NCBI GenBank assembly: GCA_029204225.1
Contig: CM055111.1
Coordinates: 42,844,815 to 42,908,814, forward strand
Reading direction: 5' to 3'
Origin: Diphasiastrum complanatum
Lineage: Eukaryota; Streptophyta; Lycopodiopsida; Lycopodiales; Lycopodiaceae
DNA length: 64,000 nucleotides
Both the position numbers and the translations under genes were made by a program. A model generated the notes under the pieces. The model saw nothing but the letters and a program-made list of their open reading frames with translations. It made no database searches and was not told where the DNA came from. Below are positions 12,160 through 23,068 of this stretch, one piece after another (position 1 is the stretch's first letter; the number at the start of each line of letters is the position of its first letter).

Positions 12160-12450
12160 TCGTCGGATGCAAAACTAGTGGCAATGTCAGATAGAAAACT
12201 GTAAGGACAGTGTCGGATGCAATTGTGTCGGATGGACTTTGTATGAAATGGTCGTCAAGATAGAATGTCGTCGGATGCAATCATCGGGCGGAATATGTGG
12301 GATGGTAATTAGTGCAAAAACACTATCGGATGCAAATTGGTGGATGCAAACTGGTGGATGCAAACTGTACTAACAAGTTGTTGGATGCACTTCGGACGAA
12401 AATGTTTTTGAAGCGTCGGACACAAAGTCGTTGGACACAATTTTTTTGCT
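12160..12450 (-). repeat. Leader-like cluster of GTCGGATGCAA motifs
   Basis: About nine exact or near copies of GTCGGATGCAA (12163, 12211, 12227, 12270, 12324 and others; later copies degrade to TTGGATGCA and GTCGGACACAA) are spaced irregularly at about 15-50 bases. The cluster lies just upstream of the gag start of the minus-strand gypsy fossil, where the untranslated leader should be. Confidence 0.6.
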
Positions 12451-12729
12451 TACTCCAAATGTAATTTCTTTAAAGTTTTAAAAGTGGCGGGTGCAAGTGG
12501 GGGTTCAACCAACAGGTCTCCCTCCCCTGAAAAGAATGAAAGATAGGTGGAGAGTGGTGGGGCGGTGGGTTGCTATAACCATGTGTGATCAAATGATGCT
12601 TTCAGAGGCAATGCATGCTGGTAGAAAATCAGTGAATGCAAAAACACATGTAGGGAAACAAAAGCTGCTAGAATTGAAAGATAAACTAGGTAAAACAAAA
12701 TCTAAATCAAGATGGAAGAAGATTATCAA
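12451..12729. other. Short stretch between gypsy leader and inverted-repeat unit
   Basis: Contains a 101-codon open frame (12491-12796) with no recognised motif that runs into the inverted repeat. Nothing else is supported. Confidence 0.35.
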
Positions 12730-13260
12730 GAGCATTGGTTCCAATGTTTGCTATTGTTTCTCTATCTTTCTACTACTACTAGCGCTTATTCTTTGATTGA
12801 CAGATTTCAGCCAGCTATCAACCGACAAGGTCTACCTACTTCTAACTTCTATGATTTGCAGTATAGTGGTAATGCAATTGTGATGTATTCGCCTGTCAAT
12901 TAGTACATCTACGAACTGATCTCAATCCTAGTGATAATGGATGCTCAACTTCAATCTGGATCTATGAGAATTCGAATACCTATGTTCTACAGTCTGTTTT
13001 AAATGTTTCTTAATGCATGAAGATGGAGCGTAGATGGAAATGCAAATAGGAGGATCTTCAATTAACAATGCAACAACATTTTAGTACAGTATCTAGTGCT
13101 CAGAAACTCGTGGGAGAGGCCTCTATCTATACCCACGAGCTGGTGAATCCAATTTCATTATATTTGAAACTCGTAGGAGAGGCCTCTATCTATATCCACG
13201 AGCTGGTGAATCCAATTTCATCATATTTTGGATTCCACCTCTTACAACTGAGTGACATTA
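12730..13260 (+). repeat. Left inverted-repeat arm, with internal 63-bp tandem duplication
   Basis: Matches the reverse complement of 18708-19463. A 63-bp unit (13103-13165, repeated at 13166-13228) starts GAAACTCGTGGGAGAGG; the right arm has this unit once. Each unit contains complementary arms CTCGTGGG and CCCACGAG around AGAGGCCTCTATCTATA, so it could fold into a hairpin with a TATA-like loop. Confidence 0.7.
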
Positions 13261-13949
13261 GAGGAGTTCTCAATATTAAAAAGACCTTTTAAGGAATGCC
13301 ATGTAGGATATAGAAAAATATCAAAATAAAAAAAAAACAATATTGTTTATTTGCTTGCCCCCACCACTCCCGAGGCCTCCCCAACTCCCAATGATCTAAC
13401 CATAGTGTCTATAGTCACAGTTAAGAACTGTTAACAGCTCGCAGTATAACTTGACTAAATTCAAAAATATTCTCTCCATTGGTTACAAAAAGGGCAATAT
13501 TTTCACTAGATCTAGAATATGACCGCCATCTCCAAATTCGAATCAGGAAAAATTGCAAAATGTTTACATATGCATTCCTTCCACGAGAATGGAAATATGG
13601 GTGCCATCTCCAATTATGAATGCCATCATCACTTTGGAATGGAAATATGAGCGCCAACTACCTATTGGAATGAAAAAATGAGTGGCATTTCCAAATTTGA
13701 ATCAAGCATACAAGCATGGAGATTGGATTGATCGTACATAGTATATAATATAATCAAAGATGAGTACTTTGCTTTGCTTCATAAAATCTGGTCGTAGTAC
13801 ATTGATGCAACTGATTACTCTATTATTTTTTTGATGATGACATTGTATCATCTACATGTGGATATCCCTATTGATTGGCACCTTTGCAGAGAAGAGGAGG
13901 CAAACGAATTCAAATATCTGTTGAGAATCGTTCTCGCTATAGGGCAGAA
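13261..13949. other. Spacer between inverted-repeat arm and transposase
   Basis: AT-rich. Holds three diverged ~50-base units reading like GAATGGAAATATGRGCGCCA (13540-13700). No gene is recognised. Confidence 0.4.
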
Positions 13950-16060
13950 TGAAAGAAAAACTTGGATTTGTGGATAGATGGAACATTATATCCACAAGAT
14001 CCAAGCACTTTGACACATCCCACATTCTCTTCAATAACTCATTTAGTTACATGGATATGCAGTGGGCATAGTGAATTACTTGGATATTGTGAAAGATTGC
14101 AGAACCATGGAAAACAACTTTATATGAATAAAGTTCACTTTTTAGAAGGTGAGTTAATTCGGATATCCTCTTATTGTCAAAATAGAGATTGTCATCTCCA
14201 AAAGACGTTAGAAGAAAATGAACAACTTAAAAAAATAATGAATTATTACAGAAGATAACAATCAATATCAAATCAGAACTAGAGCAAATGCAACCAGTGT
14301 TACAGTCTATTCGTATTAAAAACTTACAATTATTGAAGGATGTGGATTTGGCAAAGAAGAAGGCTGAAAGTAAGAAGCGAAAGCGACAAAGTTGCAAGGA
14401 TATTCAAACGCTTTCAAAAGGAGGTTATGGAAATAGAAGGATCCGTGCATTCAAATAAGCATATTCTGATTTTTGTAAGTTTTTCAATGACATTTGGATT
14501 TAATTTCAGCTATGGTGATATTCTGTTAACTATCTGTTTATTTTGCAGATCTGCATTAGTAGGTCCTCGAAATAGTAAAGACAATGCTTCACTAGGAATG
14601 TCATTGGACACAATATTGACTTACAAATCCACTGAGCATATCATGATGAACAACAGGATTCCAAATGTAAAGTGTAAAATAGCAGAGTCTTTGATGGTGG
14701 ACATTCAAAAAAAATTTAGATAACACTATAGTTCAGGGTGCTTGTGATTTTGCAGGTATTAGTAGAGAAGCATATGCAACAATATTTAAACTAATTAGAG
14801 AAGCTTTTAAGCAAGTTCAAATTAGAAAAGTCCCAATCCCTAGGACATATCACTTGAAGAAAGAGAGGGATACAATAAACATAGGTATGCATAAGATCAC
14901 TGGAACTCCATTTCATATTGAGGAGGTGTATGAAACTGATGGAAGATTGATATTCTATAATGCATCAAACAGTTTATTTGTTGATCTAAATTACTTGCTA
15001 AGATACATCGTCACATTCTATGATATAACCTATGAAAAGGTGAATGGCAAAATAATCATAGTACTTAAGTTAGATGAGTCAAAAATTGTGAAAGGGCAGA
15101 AGATGGAGAGGGTTAGTATAACTCTCATGAATGGTGCTCTATCACAAACAGAGAACCAAGAAGATTTCAGATTTAGTGTCCAGTCAGAAAATGATATATG
15201 GTGGTTGGCAGCGTTTCAGGTAACTAGCCTCATTATTACATTACATTCATTGAATAGTATTAATACATTGTAAACTAAGTCTGATTAATTCTTTGGAAAG
15301 TGCTAAAAGAGGATCATGATATATTATCATGGATATTCTCAAGGACATCTTATCCTAGGATCATCAAGGACCATATGGATGGAGGACTTCTCAATGTTCT
15401 AGGAGTTGGAGACTTCAATGTTGAATGGCACTTAGCAGGTGATTTGAAAACATTGAAATGTATGTATAATGTCTCTCACGGTGCTACATCAAAACACCCT
15501 TGTTTGTACTGCATGAAAATGGCAAAAGATGTAACTAGGAGTACATGAATTACTAGAGAATATACAGATCCAAACTGGAAGCCTGTGCTGCCTATCCCCT
15601 TAAAAAATGTGCATGTTTGCACTCTTCATGCAGAAGTTAGGTTAATAGAAAAGATCATTTATCTTCATATAGTTTTTGCTTGGAATACTAAGCCAGCATC
15701 ATTAGCAAAAAAACCTATCTCTCGATTAGAAGATGTTTTATCAAAAGCAGGACTCCATAAAGGACATGTCGAAATTCAAAAAGATGAAAAACTTTCAGGA
15801 AAGAATGGGAACATGCCAACTAAGCCAAGCATAGGAGGAGCAAAAGCACGTCGTTTCCTATCAAATCATACTGGTAAGGCTTCTAATATTCAACACTCAG
15901 TCTAGACAGATATTATTGCTGCCACTCAGGACTTCAAGAAAGATGGCAAAACTAGAGTACTAAAAGTTGATGTATGGAAAAAGCTTGATGGTAGGATTGC
16001 TATTTTAAGAAAAGAAAAACTCTCTGATATTGATAAGAAAGCTGTCCAAAGGACTTGTGT
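13950..16060 (+). pseudogene. RAG1/Transib-like DDE transposase, copy A (lacks C-terminal part)
   Basis: Spliced gene. An N-terminal part reads D-L-W-x-D-G-T-L-Y-P and W-I-C-S-G-H-S-E-L-L-G-Y-C (13962-14258), then a coiled, basic stretch (14270-14450). The core follows: first Asp in V-L-K-L-D-E-S (15073), then V-S-I-T-L-M-N, an intron at 15219-15300, E-D-H-D-I-L after the intron, second Asp in A-G-D-L-K-T-L (15441) and a C-x2-C (15501-15512). The order S-I-T-L-M, E-x-D-H, G-D-x-K, C-x2-C parallels RAG1 around D600, D708 and C727/C730. Homology with the copy at 33380-35830 ends at Q-R-T-C near 16055. The His cluster and catalytic Glu are therefore missing, and a different frame follows. Several stops are present. 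The DDE assignment is fairly sure; the superfamily is not. Confidence 0.6.
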
Positions 16061-18640
16061 CGATGTAGACGCACTTGAATACTTCGATGAAGGCGATCTT
16101 GTAGAAGAGGAGGTGGAGATCGTTCCAGAGGCTGCTGCACTAGTCTCACCACTAACCACCACCACCGTCATTGTTGATACCGCCTCCATCATTCTTTCTC
16201 TTACCACTACCACCTCCGTTGCTATTGATGTAAAGACACAACTAACTACTCCACTTCCAACTCATTCCATGACCTCTCAGTTTTCTTTTCCTACCTACCA
16301 TCGTCTTCCTTCCGAATTCCCAACTCTTTCAACCTATGACAGTTTGTCTGAGAAAGCCAGGGAAACCTTGAAGTGGCATACCGAGACCTCATACCATCTA
16401 CATTGGTTGGTGCACTAGCTTGCACAGCAGACAGAGGATGGCAAGGCAGGATCTGCAGCTGAAAGATGTGAAGTTGCTGACAACTTTGGAAGAATTACAA
16501 AGTGAAAGGGCCAAGAGACTGGAGCAAAATCAATTCTTGAATCAGCTCCAGTCCCTTCAAGAGGTGCAAGACCAGTTTGAGCACCGGTTAGATCTCCTGA
16601 GTCAAGAAAATAAGAGACTAATTGATGCGATGATGATGGTCAAGCAACCAATAAGGCTAGAGCTTATCAACGTACCAATTCCATCTTCAGGAGCAGCAGT
16701 AAAAATGGAGAAGCATGTCTCCTTGATTCAAAAGCACGAAGCCCTGAAGAGGAACAAGCAGATCTCAGAAGAAGAGAAGAATAAGAAGCTATCAACACTC
16801 TAGGAAAGCGTCAATAAAGTCCAAGAGGAACTTCTCCTGTCAAAGCAACAAATGGATCTCATATGGGATACATCATGTAAACTCGATGTAGGCATATTAG
16901 TGCAAAAAAAAGATGACCATAACGATGATGTCGAAGCACCTGATAAAAGCCGATCCATCACCAACAAGGTGTTGGTCTTGGCATGCTGTATCAGCGATCC
17001 ACTGCTGGCCCTCTCCACAAACCCGTCATAGATTTCTCTACTTACACTCAGTTGCCTCACTCATCTTTTTATTTTTCCAATCCATTTTTATCTTACCAAC
17101 CATCACTTTTTTCATTTACTCATTCGACTGCCTCCGCATTCACTTCCGATACCATACCCACCACATCTTCTCTAAAATCCAAATTTTCTAAAATAATTTA
17201 TTTCGCCAACAGCTCAGTATAAACTCATAACTATCCCACCACCCTCTTCTCATAAACCATTCTCACCTCCTTCACCACTTGACTTCAATTCTTTGCATCA
17301 CGATCCACTTGATGAGACGATGCAGCCTTCTGTGGGACTATCTCCATCTCCTCCGAAGAGTAAGAGTGAAACCTTTGCTGGATCAAAGTCCGAGGGTTAT
17401 ACTTCAAAAGTTTCGGATACCAAGAGTGCCACTGCACTGGATGACTATCTTGCAAGACCCTTAGGGAAGCTGCCTGAGAAATCTATAGAAAAGATCAAAA
17501 GATGCTATGATGATCGCAATGAGTCTAATGAGTTTCAGAAGACCTACAAGAAGGGAGAATGAGTGGTGGCAAAGAAAATAACGGTTGAAGAGTATCCAAA
17601 GCTCAGTAACCTTGTGAACGCCCTATGACCACAACCCTCTTGGAGGATTGTAATGCTGCTGAACAACGATGAGCAGCTACAAGAATACCTAAGAGTACCG
17701 AGCTGGAAAAGGACGATCCCTACTATGTGTCGATCAAGAGAAGAGATCCTTGGGAGAAAATGAAGCCAGTCGAGCGACAAGTCAATTGGCTTATCATTAT
17801 AGGGATTGACCCAAGATCAACCTTTGTAAAGCATCAAGACGCGCTCCTAAATTTTGGGTATACCTATAGGGGAAGTGTAGATATTGTAGTCCAAGAAAAC
17901 GCTAACTATTGTTTATCTATAGCCTTTCTTGCGACATTAGAATGCTACTGGGATAAAGGTCTACCATCCATCAGGTTGGACGTCAACCAGCCTTTAGAAA
18001 TGGAAGATGCACATCTAATGATGGCGAGACTTTATTTCCGAGCCGCCTTTACTTCCAACCAGTACGTGTAGATGATCGAGAAGTGGTATGGAAAGAAGTT
18101 CATACCCGGAATGAAGCCGTACCTGGGACCTATTGAGTTGGGTGCAAAGACGAGGTTCATTACATTTGAATCCATCAGAAGGAAGGTCGGCTACAAAAAA
18201 TCTCTTGATAAAAGAAAACCTGACAAGGAAAAGCAAGAGACTCTCAGCTATTCAAGGTTGTCCTAAAAAAAGCTATTGAAGCTTGAAGATTTGCCGAGAC
18301 ACACAATAACGAAGCCAATAAGTCCTTGGTGTTATGTAGGCAAGCACAAATCCATGCCTTTCCAATAACCATACATCAAAGCTCTTCGAAGCAATGCAAT
18401 GGGACCTGCAACACTATAGGGGAGGATAATGTTAGCTGATGCCATGCCCCAAGGTGTCGATGCAGAACCTCTCCACTCAAAAGGGCTTCCAGTAGAGATG
18501 AAGTTGAGAGCCGAGTCTGAGAGCACGAGAAATATTAGTGCTAGGCTAAATGTACAGTTTGTGAGCCTCACGGTAATTCTCGAAAGATGGATAGCCATGT
18601 GGGAGCTAGCAATTTAGACTATCTCAACTTAAGTTATGTT
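16060..18640 (+). pseudogene. Unrecognised interrupted frames: Thr/Ser/Pro-rich, coiled coil, globular end
   Basis: A nearly continuous set of plus-strand frames starts directly after the transposase fragment. In order: an acidic then Thr-rich stretch (16060-16400), a Gln/Glu/Leu-rich coiled coil (16420-16870), a Ser/Pro-rich stretch (17030-17420), L-D-D-Y-L-A-R-P-L-G (17437-17466), a basic helix-rich part (17470-17800), then a globular-looking part with N-F-G-Y-T-Y-R-G-S-V-D-I-V-V (about 17850) and W-Y-G-K-K-F-I-P-G-M (about 18090). The frames end near 18640, just inside the right inverted repeat. I do not recognise the family. It may be the accessory protein of the inverted-repeat unit or an old viral-type polyprotein. 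It is not intact. Confidence 0.4.
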
Positions 18641-18707
18641 TTTTAATAAAGAGGCTTCCTATTATCAAGTAAGAGGTGGATCTCAAATCTTTATAGATTG
18701 GGGTTCG

Positions 18708-19463
18708 CTCAGTTGTAAGAGGTGGAATCCAAAATATGATGAAATTGGATTCACCAGCTCGTGGGTATAGATAGAGGCCTCTCCCACGAGTTTTCGAGCA
18801 CTAGATACCGTACTGAAATGTTGTTGCATTGTTAAATAAAGATCCTCCTATTTGCATTTCCATCTATGCTCCATTTTCATGCATTAAGTTCGAGTGCTAA
18901 TGTATGAATGTGTTTTGTTGTTGATTCTTCCCCTTTAAAGTTTGCATTTGTGATTAAGATCAGGTAGATGTGCAAGGCCTTGTGGTAGATCAATACCATT
19001 CTGATCTGATGCTTCCTTATGCTTGACTCCCTAAGGAGTTCTTGTTACAATTGTTGAGTGATAATTGTAGTAAGCACTTTGTAGGATTGCAGATCTTAGT
19101 TATTTCAGTTTTGTTGATTCTGGTGATTTCAATAGGAGTAATTCCAATTTCATTCCATGTTCTTACTTAGATTAGTGTAGCAATAATCTGCAATCTGTAA
19201 GAACTCAAGAAACATTTAAAACAGATTGTAGAACGTAGGTATCCGAATTCTAATAGATTCCGATCGAAGTTGAGCATCCGTTATCAGTAGGATCGAGATC
19301 AGGTCGTAGATGTACTAATTGACAGACGGGTACATCACCATTGCATTATCACTATACTACAAGTCATAGAAGCTAGTTGGCTAATAGCTGGCTGAAATCT
19401 GCCAATCAGAGAATAAGCGCTAGCAATAGTAGAAAGATAGATAAACAATAGCAAACAATGCTC
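18708..19463 (-). repeat. Right inverted-repeat arm
   Basis: Reverse complement of the left arm. It carries about 300 bases (roughly 18895-19200) that the left arm lacks. They sit between the segment matching 12740-13010 and that matching 13013-13260. Confidence 0.7.
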
Positions 19464-19489
19464 CAACAGAGCTCACTCCAAGGTACCTA

Positions 19490-21504
19490 CTAACAGATCG
19501 AACAACTGAATTGCGTTCCACCAAATTTCTCTCCCATGATGTGTATATGTCTTATAGGATAAAAAATGCTCATTGGTATCCAAATTCTAAATAGGAAATC
19601 AAATGTATGAAATAGAATAAATTACCAATACTTTTTCTCTCCCTATTCACAAAAATAAGATCCAAAATGCACTTTCCCCAACAAGATTATCACATCAAAA
19701 TAGAGATTTAACACATGGCAAAAAGGCACAATTCTCTATGTAAAGATGATCATAGAATTGATCTAAAAAGCCAACTCTATAAAAGAGAAAACAGATTCCA
19801 ACGTGATGAATTCTCAAAAATATAACTTGAAAATGGTAGGAAACGTCTCATTCTTCAAGAAAATGAATTCCCCACATTATTCTAAGGTGTAGATAGCCAT
19901 TATTCATGCTATAAACACAAATTTCAGATCTGTCCCTCTTTTGGAAATCACCCAAAAAGCTACACAAGATCCAATAGGAATCCAATTCATCACTTAAATT
20001 TGCACCCATTAATGTTTGCATTTGCAAATAAGTATGGACAACAGACACACATGAATCAATCATAAATGACTTATGAAGGAAGAATAATTGGAAAGAGCAG
20101 ATTATTAAGTATGCTAAAGATTCACAATGCACCCTATTCACTCAAAGAAGTTTGTAGAAGAGAATAGTATCAAGCTTTTGAAGACAATCCTACACTCCAA
20201 TAATTTCCAACACTGAAAAAAAAAAAAAAAAACTGCTCACTGACGCAGCTAAATACACCTATTGTGGCACAAATGTTCTCTACTGGCTGGCTGGAAAATG
20301 AATCACAGATCTAAGAAAAACAGTGATAAAAAAAGTTTGAAAAATAGTGATCTGCCAGCAGAAAACTAGCGACTAACATGGTCAGAAAAATGTCCAAAAT
20401 AGGTGAAAAATGTGCCTATAATGAAGTAGATGTGCGCCCGATCTGCCTAGAAATATGCGCCTTCTTGATGCTTGGAGCGACTAACACTGTCAAAAAAACG
20501 TCCAAAATAGGTGAAAATGCGCCTATAGTGAAGGAGATTTGCGTGTAATCTGCCTAGAGATATGTGCATTCTTGTTGCTCGGAAAATGTGCCAATAAATC
20601 TGCATCAAATATGCTCACAAAGACTGGTAAAGTGGGCCGAATTTGCTTTAAAATGCACCCTTCAAAGACTCCATTGGCTGGAACAAAATCACTCATTTGC
20701 CTACCTTACAATATGCATAATAATCTCTAGGATGTAGAGGCAATGAATGTTAATCATGCAACCTATGAACCTACTCTAATACCATGTCGGGATTCAATGT
20801 GAACTAGAAGCGGAAACATTAACAATGAATAAAGTGATTAATGTTCTATGAACAATCACAAATTATGCATACAACTGGAAGCAAAGTAGGATACCAATGG
20901 AGACAAATCTCTATACAAAGAATGTATGTACATAAGCATTGTCACTCTCTCTAGTCTCTCCAGCCTCTTCAGACTCTTCCTCCCTCTTCAGCAGAAAGAG
21001 AGCACCTATTTATACTAGTAAAGATAGAGAAATCCAAAGGCCAATGGTTCCCAATGTGGAACATCCAAAAGCCAACAGCCAACAGCCATGTGTTACATAG
21101 GAGTTACAAAAGCAAATGAAAAGCCTTGGCATTGGACAGCCAAGTGCTAATTGGAGAAGAAGGTCACTTGTCCCATGGACCCCCCATTATGAGTTCGGCC
21201 CCTCCAAACTTGAGTACATGACCAAAAGTTGAAAAATGCTCCTTGGGTCATCAAAACCATATACATTATTCCAACTTCATTAAATATGGCATTAACCCCA
21301 TGAAGTCACGCCATCCAAGCCTGGAGAAAGCTCTGTACTCGCCATACTGTCTCTGGAGAAGATTCCACCAAGGGAGAAAATAAACTCTGATGACCACTGA
21401 CAACCGTCCAGGGTGTACCTTCTAGTACCTAGACTTTGCAATGAGAATCAAGAGTAGTCAAAAAAGGTAATACAAAGATCTCAGGCAAGCAACTTTGTCA
21501 TACA
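19490..21504 (-). mobile_element. LTR and leader of a minus-strand LTR retroelement
   Basis: Read on the minus strand, TGGTATTAGAG at 20784-20774 is one base off the plant initiator-Met tRNA primer-binding site and directly follows an LTR end (plus strand TGTCGG at 20785). The LTR would run from 20785 to about 21504 (TG...CA, boundary tentative) and carries TATAAATAG on the minus strand near 21010. Below 20774 lies a leader-like region with tandem units and no coding sequence. This is a fossil or fragment; no gag or pol is found next to it. Confidence 0.5.
20368..20600 (-). repeat. Tandem ~108-bp units in the leader
   Basis: The unit starting CGACTAACATGGTCAG at about 20370 recurs at about 20479 (CGACTAACACTGTCAA). 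Both contain GTCCAAAATAGGTGAAAA, GCGCC/GCGTG-like and ATCTGCCTAGA motifs. A partial third unit follows. Confidence 0.6.
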
Positions 21505-23060
21505 TGTTGAAATCTTTGTTTTTTTAAATTGCAATTTCAAAGGATAAAAAATGTACTTAATTCAACTCAAACGCATCTAGAAAAGAAACGTCATCGTTGA
21601 GAAAAGCATGATGAGAGCTTGTGTCAAAGAATAACTATTTTTTATTAAATCACACCTTGTTAAAACTTATATATTGTGTGCTCGAGGACACGCTTTCGGA
21701 AAGGGGTGGAGCTTTACTGTTCATAAGACTTTGTCTCGATTTTTTTTTGGGACGTGTCAATCATCCCAAATATCTTATGGGAGTGAATATGAGAGCAATT
21801 CCGGCTATAAAACTTTGCCCTAAGACATTCCCCATAAAGGGTAATGAAATTATGTCATATAAAGCACTCCAAAAATAAACTAAACAAAATCAGGGCAAGT
21901 CTTTACATTAGTTAGAGATTTTGCCCAAAAAACTTGAGTGAAAACTAACAAATTTATCCAGTAGGACAGGAAGGTTTCTCTTGCAAGGCATTCATGTAAA
22001 CCCTCTCATCCTGGGCAACATCTATGAAAAGTCATATCTTTGACTTGTGTTGATTCTTAATTTCTTTCCCATGTAGAAGAACAGGTTTCGGACAAGCACA
22101 CTCATAGAGTGCACGGGACAAAAGATATTATATCATATTTGACCCAGAGCTGAACTTGACTACTACAATCTACATACATGATTGAAATTTGATACATGGA
22201 GACTTGATAGGTCAAAGCCATAGATAGATCTATGTATATGAATTAGGTTCTGGTACTTTCTTCAGCTCACGTGGCAATGGACATTAAAAAAGGGTTATGT
22301 ACTGTCTTGATAATTGTTGTATATGAGCTTGGAACATTTGTGTTCTTCCCAAGGCAACCTTCTCAGCACCTTCCTACTGAACTTCTGGAGGGATTGCCTT
22401 TTGCCTTTACAGAAAGGCCAGGAATAAGATGTTTCTCAGTCCTTCCACCATTCATTCAGCAATACTCATTGGTCCTTCAGGTATCTTAATTTTTGTTGTT
22501 GATATTAATTTGCTTGGTGCCAGGTGGGCTGGAGTAAAATTAGCATCTTGACTCTTGATCTTCGGACCGGAACAAAGCAAAGGTAAACCGGTGTTGCTAG
22601 AAGATGATGAATGATGATGTAAGATGGCTGACTGCTGCAGAGAAAGGAACAAAAGGGTCTAGAGAGGAGGGGTGGAAGGATTCAGGATGCTTCTGGGTGG
22701 GAGGCATGTTGGTTGACTGGTTCTGCCACAAAGAAGTTAGGAGGATACTTAATCAGTCATAGCTTATAAAGCAAGAAAGCAGAGATTACAACATCATTCA
22801 GTTTTTGACTGGAATTGAAATTTGAGAATATATCTTATTGCAAGGTAAGCAGGCATGATACATAGTGAGTGAGGGTAGCGGTGAGGTGAACAAGGAAAGG
22901 GTCTGTTTGAGACTTAGACATACTTGTACACTTTATTTCTCACTCCTATCCTTCCATCCATCTTCAGTCTCTTTTCCTCTGTTCTATCCTTTGTACTTCT
23001 GATGATCCTTTCCCTCTGCGATTGAGAAAGCTTCTCATTTCAAAAGCAGGTAAGCAATTG
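21505..23060. other. Upstream region of the ERF gene
   Basis: No recognised gene. Just before the ERF coding sequence, 22920-23040 is pyrimidine-rich (TCTCTTTTCCTC-type), typical of a plant 5' leader. A consensus donor-like GTAAGC occurs at 23050, 19 bases before the start codon. Confidence 0.4.
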
Positions 23061-23068
23061 AAAAATAG

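Larger units (their letters stand above)
12730..19463 (+). mobile_element. 6.7-kb unit bounded by long inverted repeats
   Basis: The left arm (12730-13260) and right arm (18708-19463) are reverse complements of each other over their whole shared length, about 85-90 percent by eye. Homology stops at GAGCATTG (12730) on the left and CAATGCTC (19463) on the right, and on the inner side at CTTACAACTGAG. The same three bases, CAA, lie just outside each arm, which is too short to prove a target duplication. The interior holds a RAG1-like transposase fragment and a set of unrecognised frames, all on the plus strand. This is the architecture of a DNA transposon with long terminal inverted repeats (fold-back-like). 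A chance pair of inversely inserted repeats is the alternative. Confidence 0.55.

Noticed and set aside
12160-12450. Possible CRISPR-like array of GTCGGATGCAA
   Set aside because: The repeats are short, irregularly spaced and lie in a eukaryotic retroelement leader.
12730-19463. Inverted repeats considered as a pair of LTRs
   Set aside because: They are in opposite, not direct, orientation and no primer-binding site follows either arm.
22271-22489. 72-codon frame with a hydrophobic start upstream of the ERF gene
   Set aside because: No family match, no promoter or splice context; probably chance.
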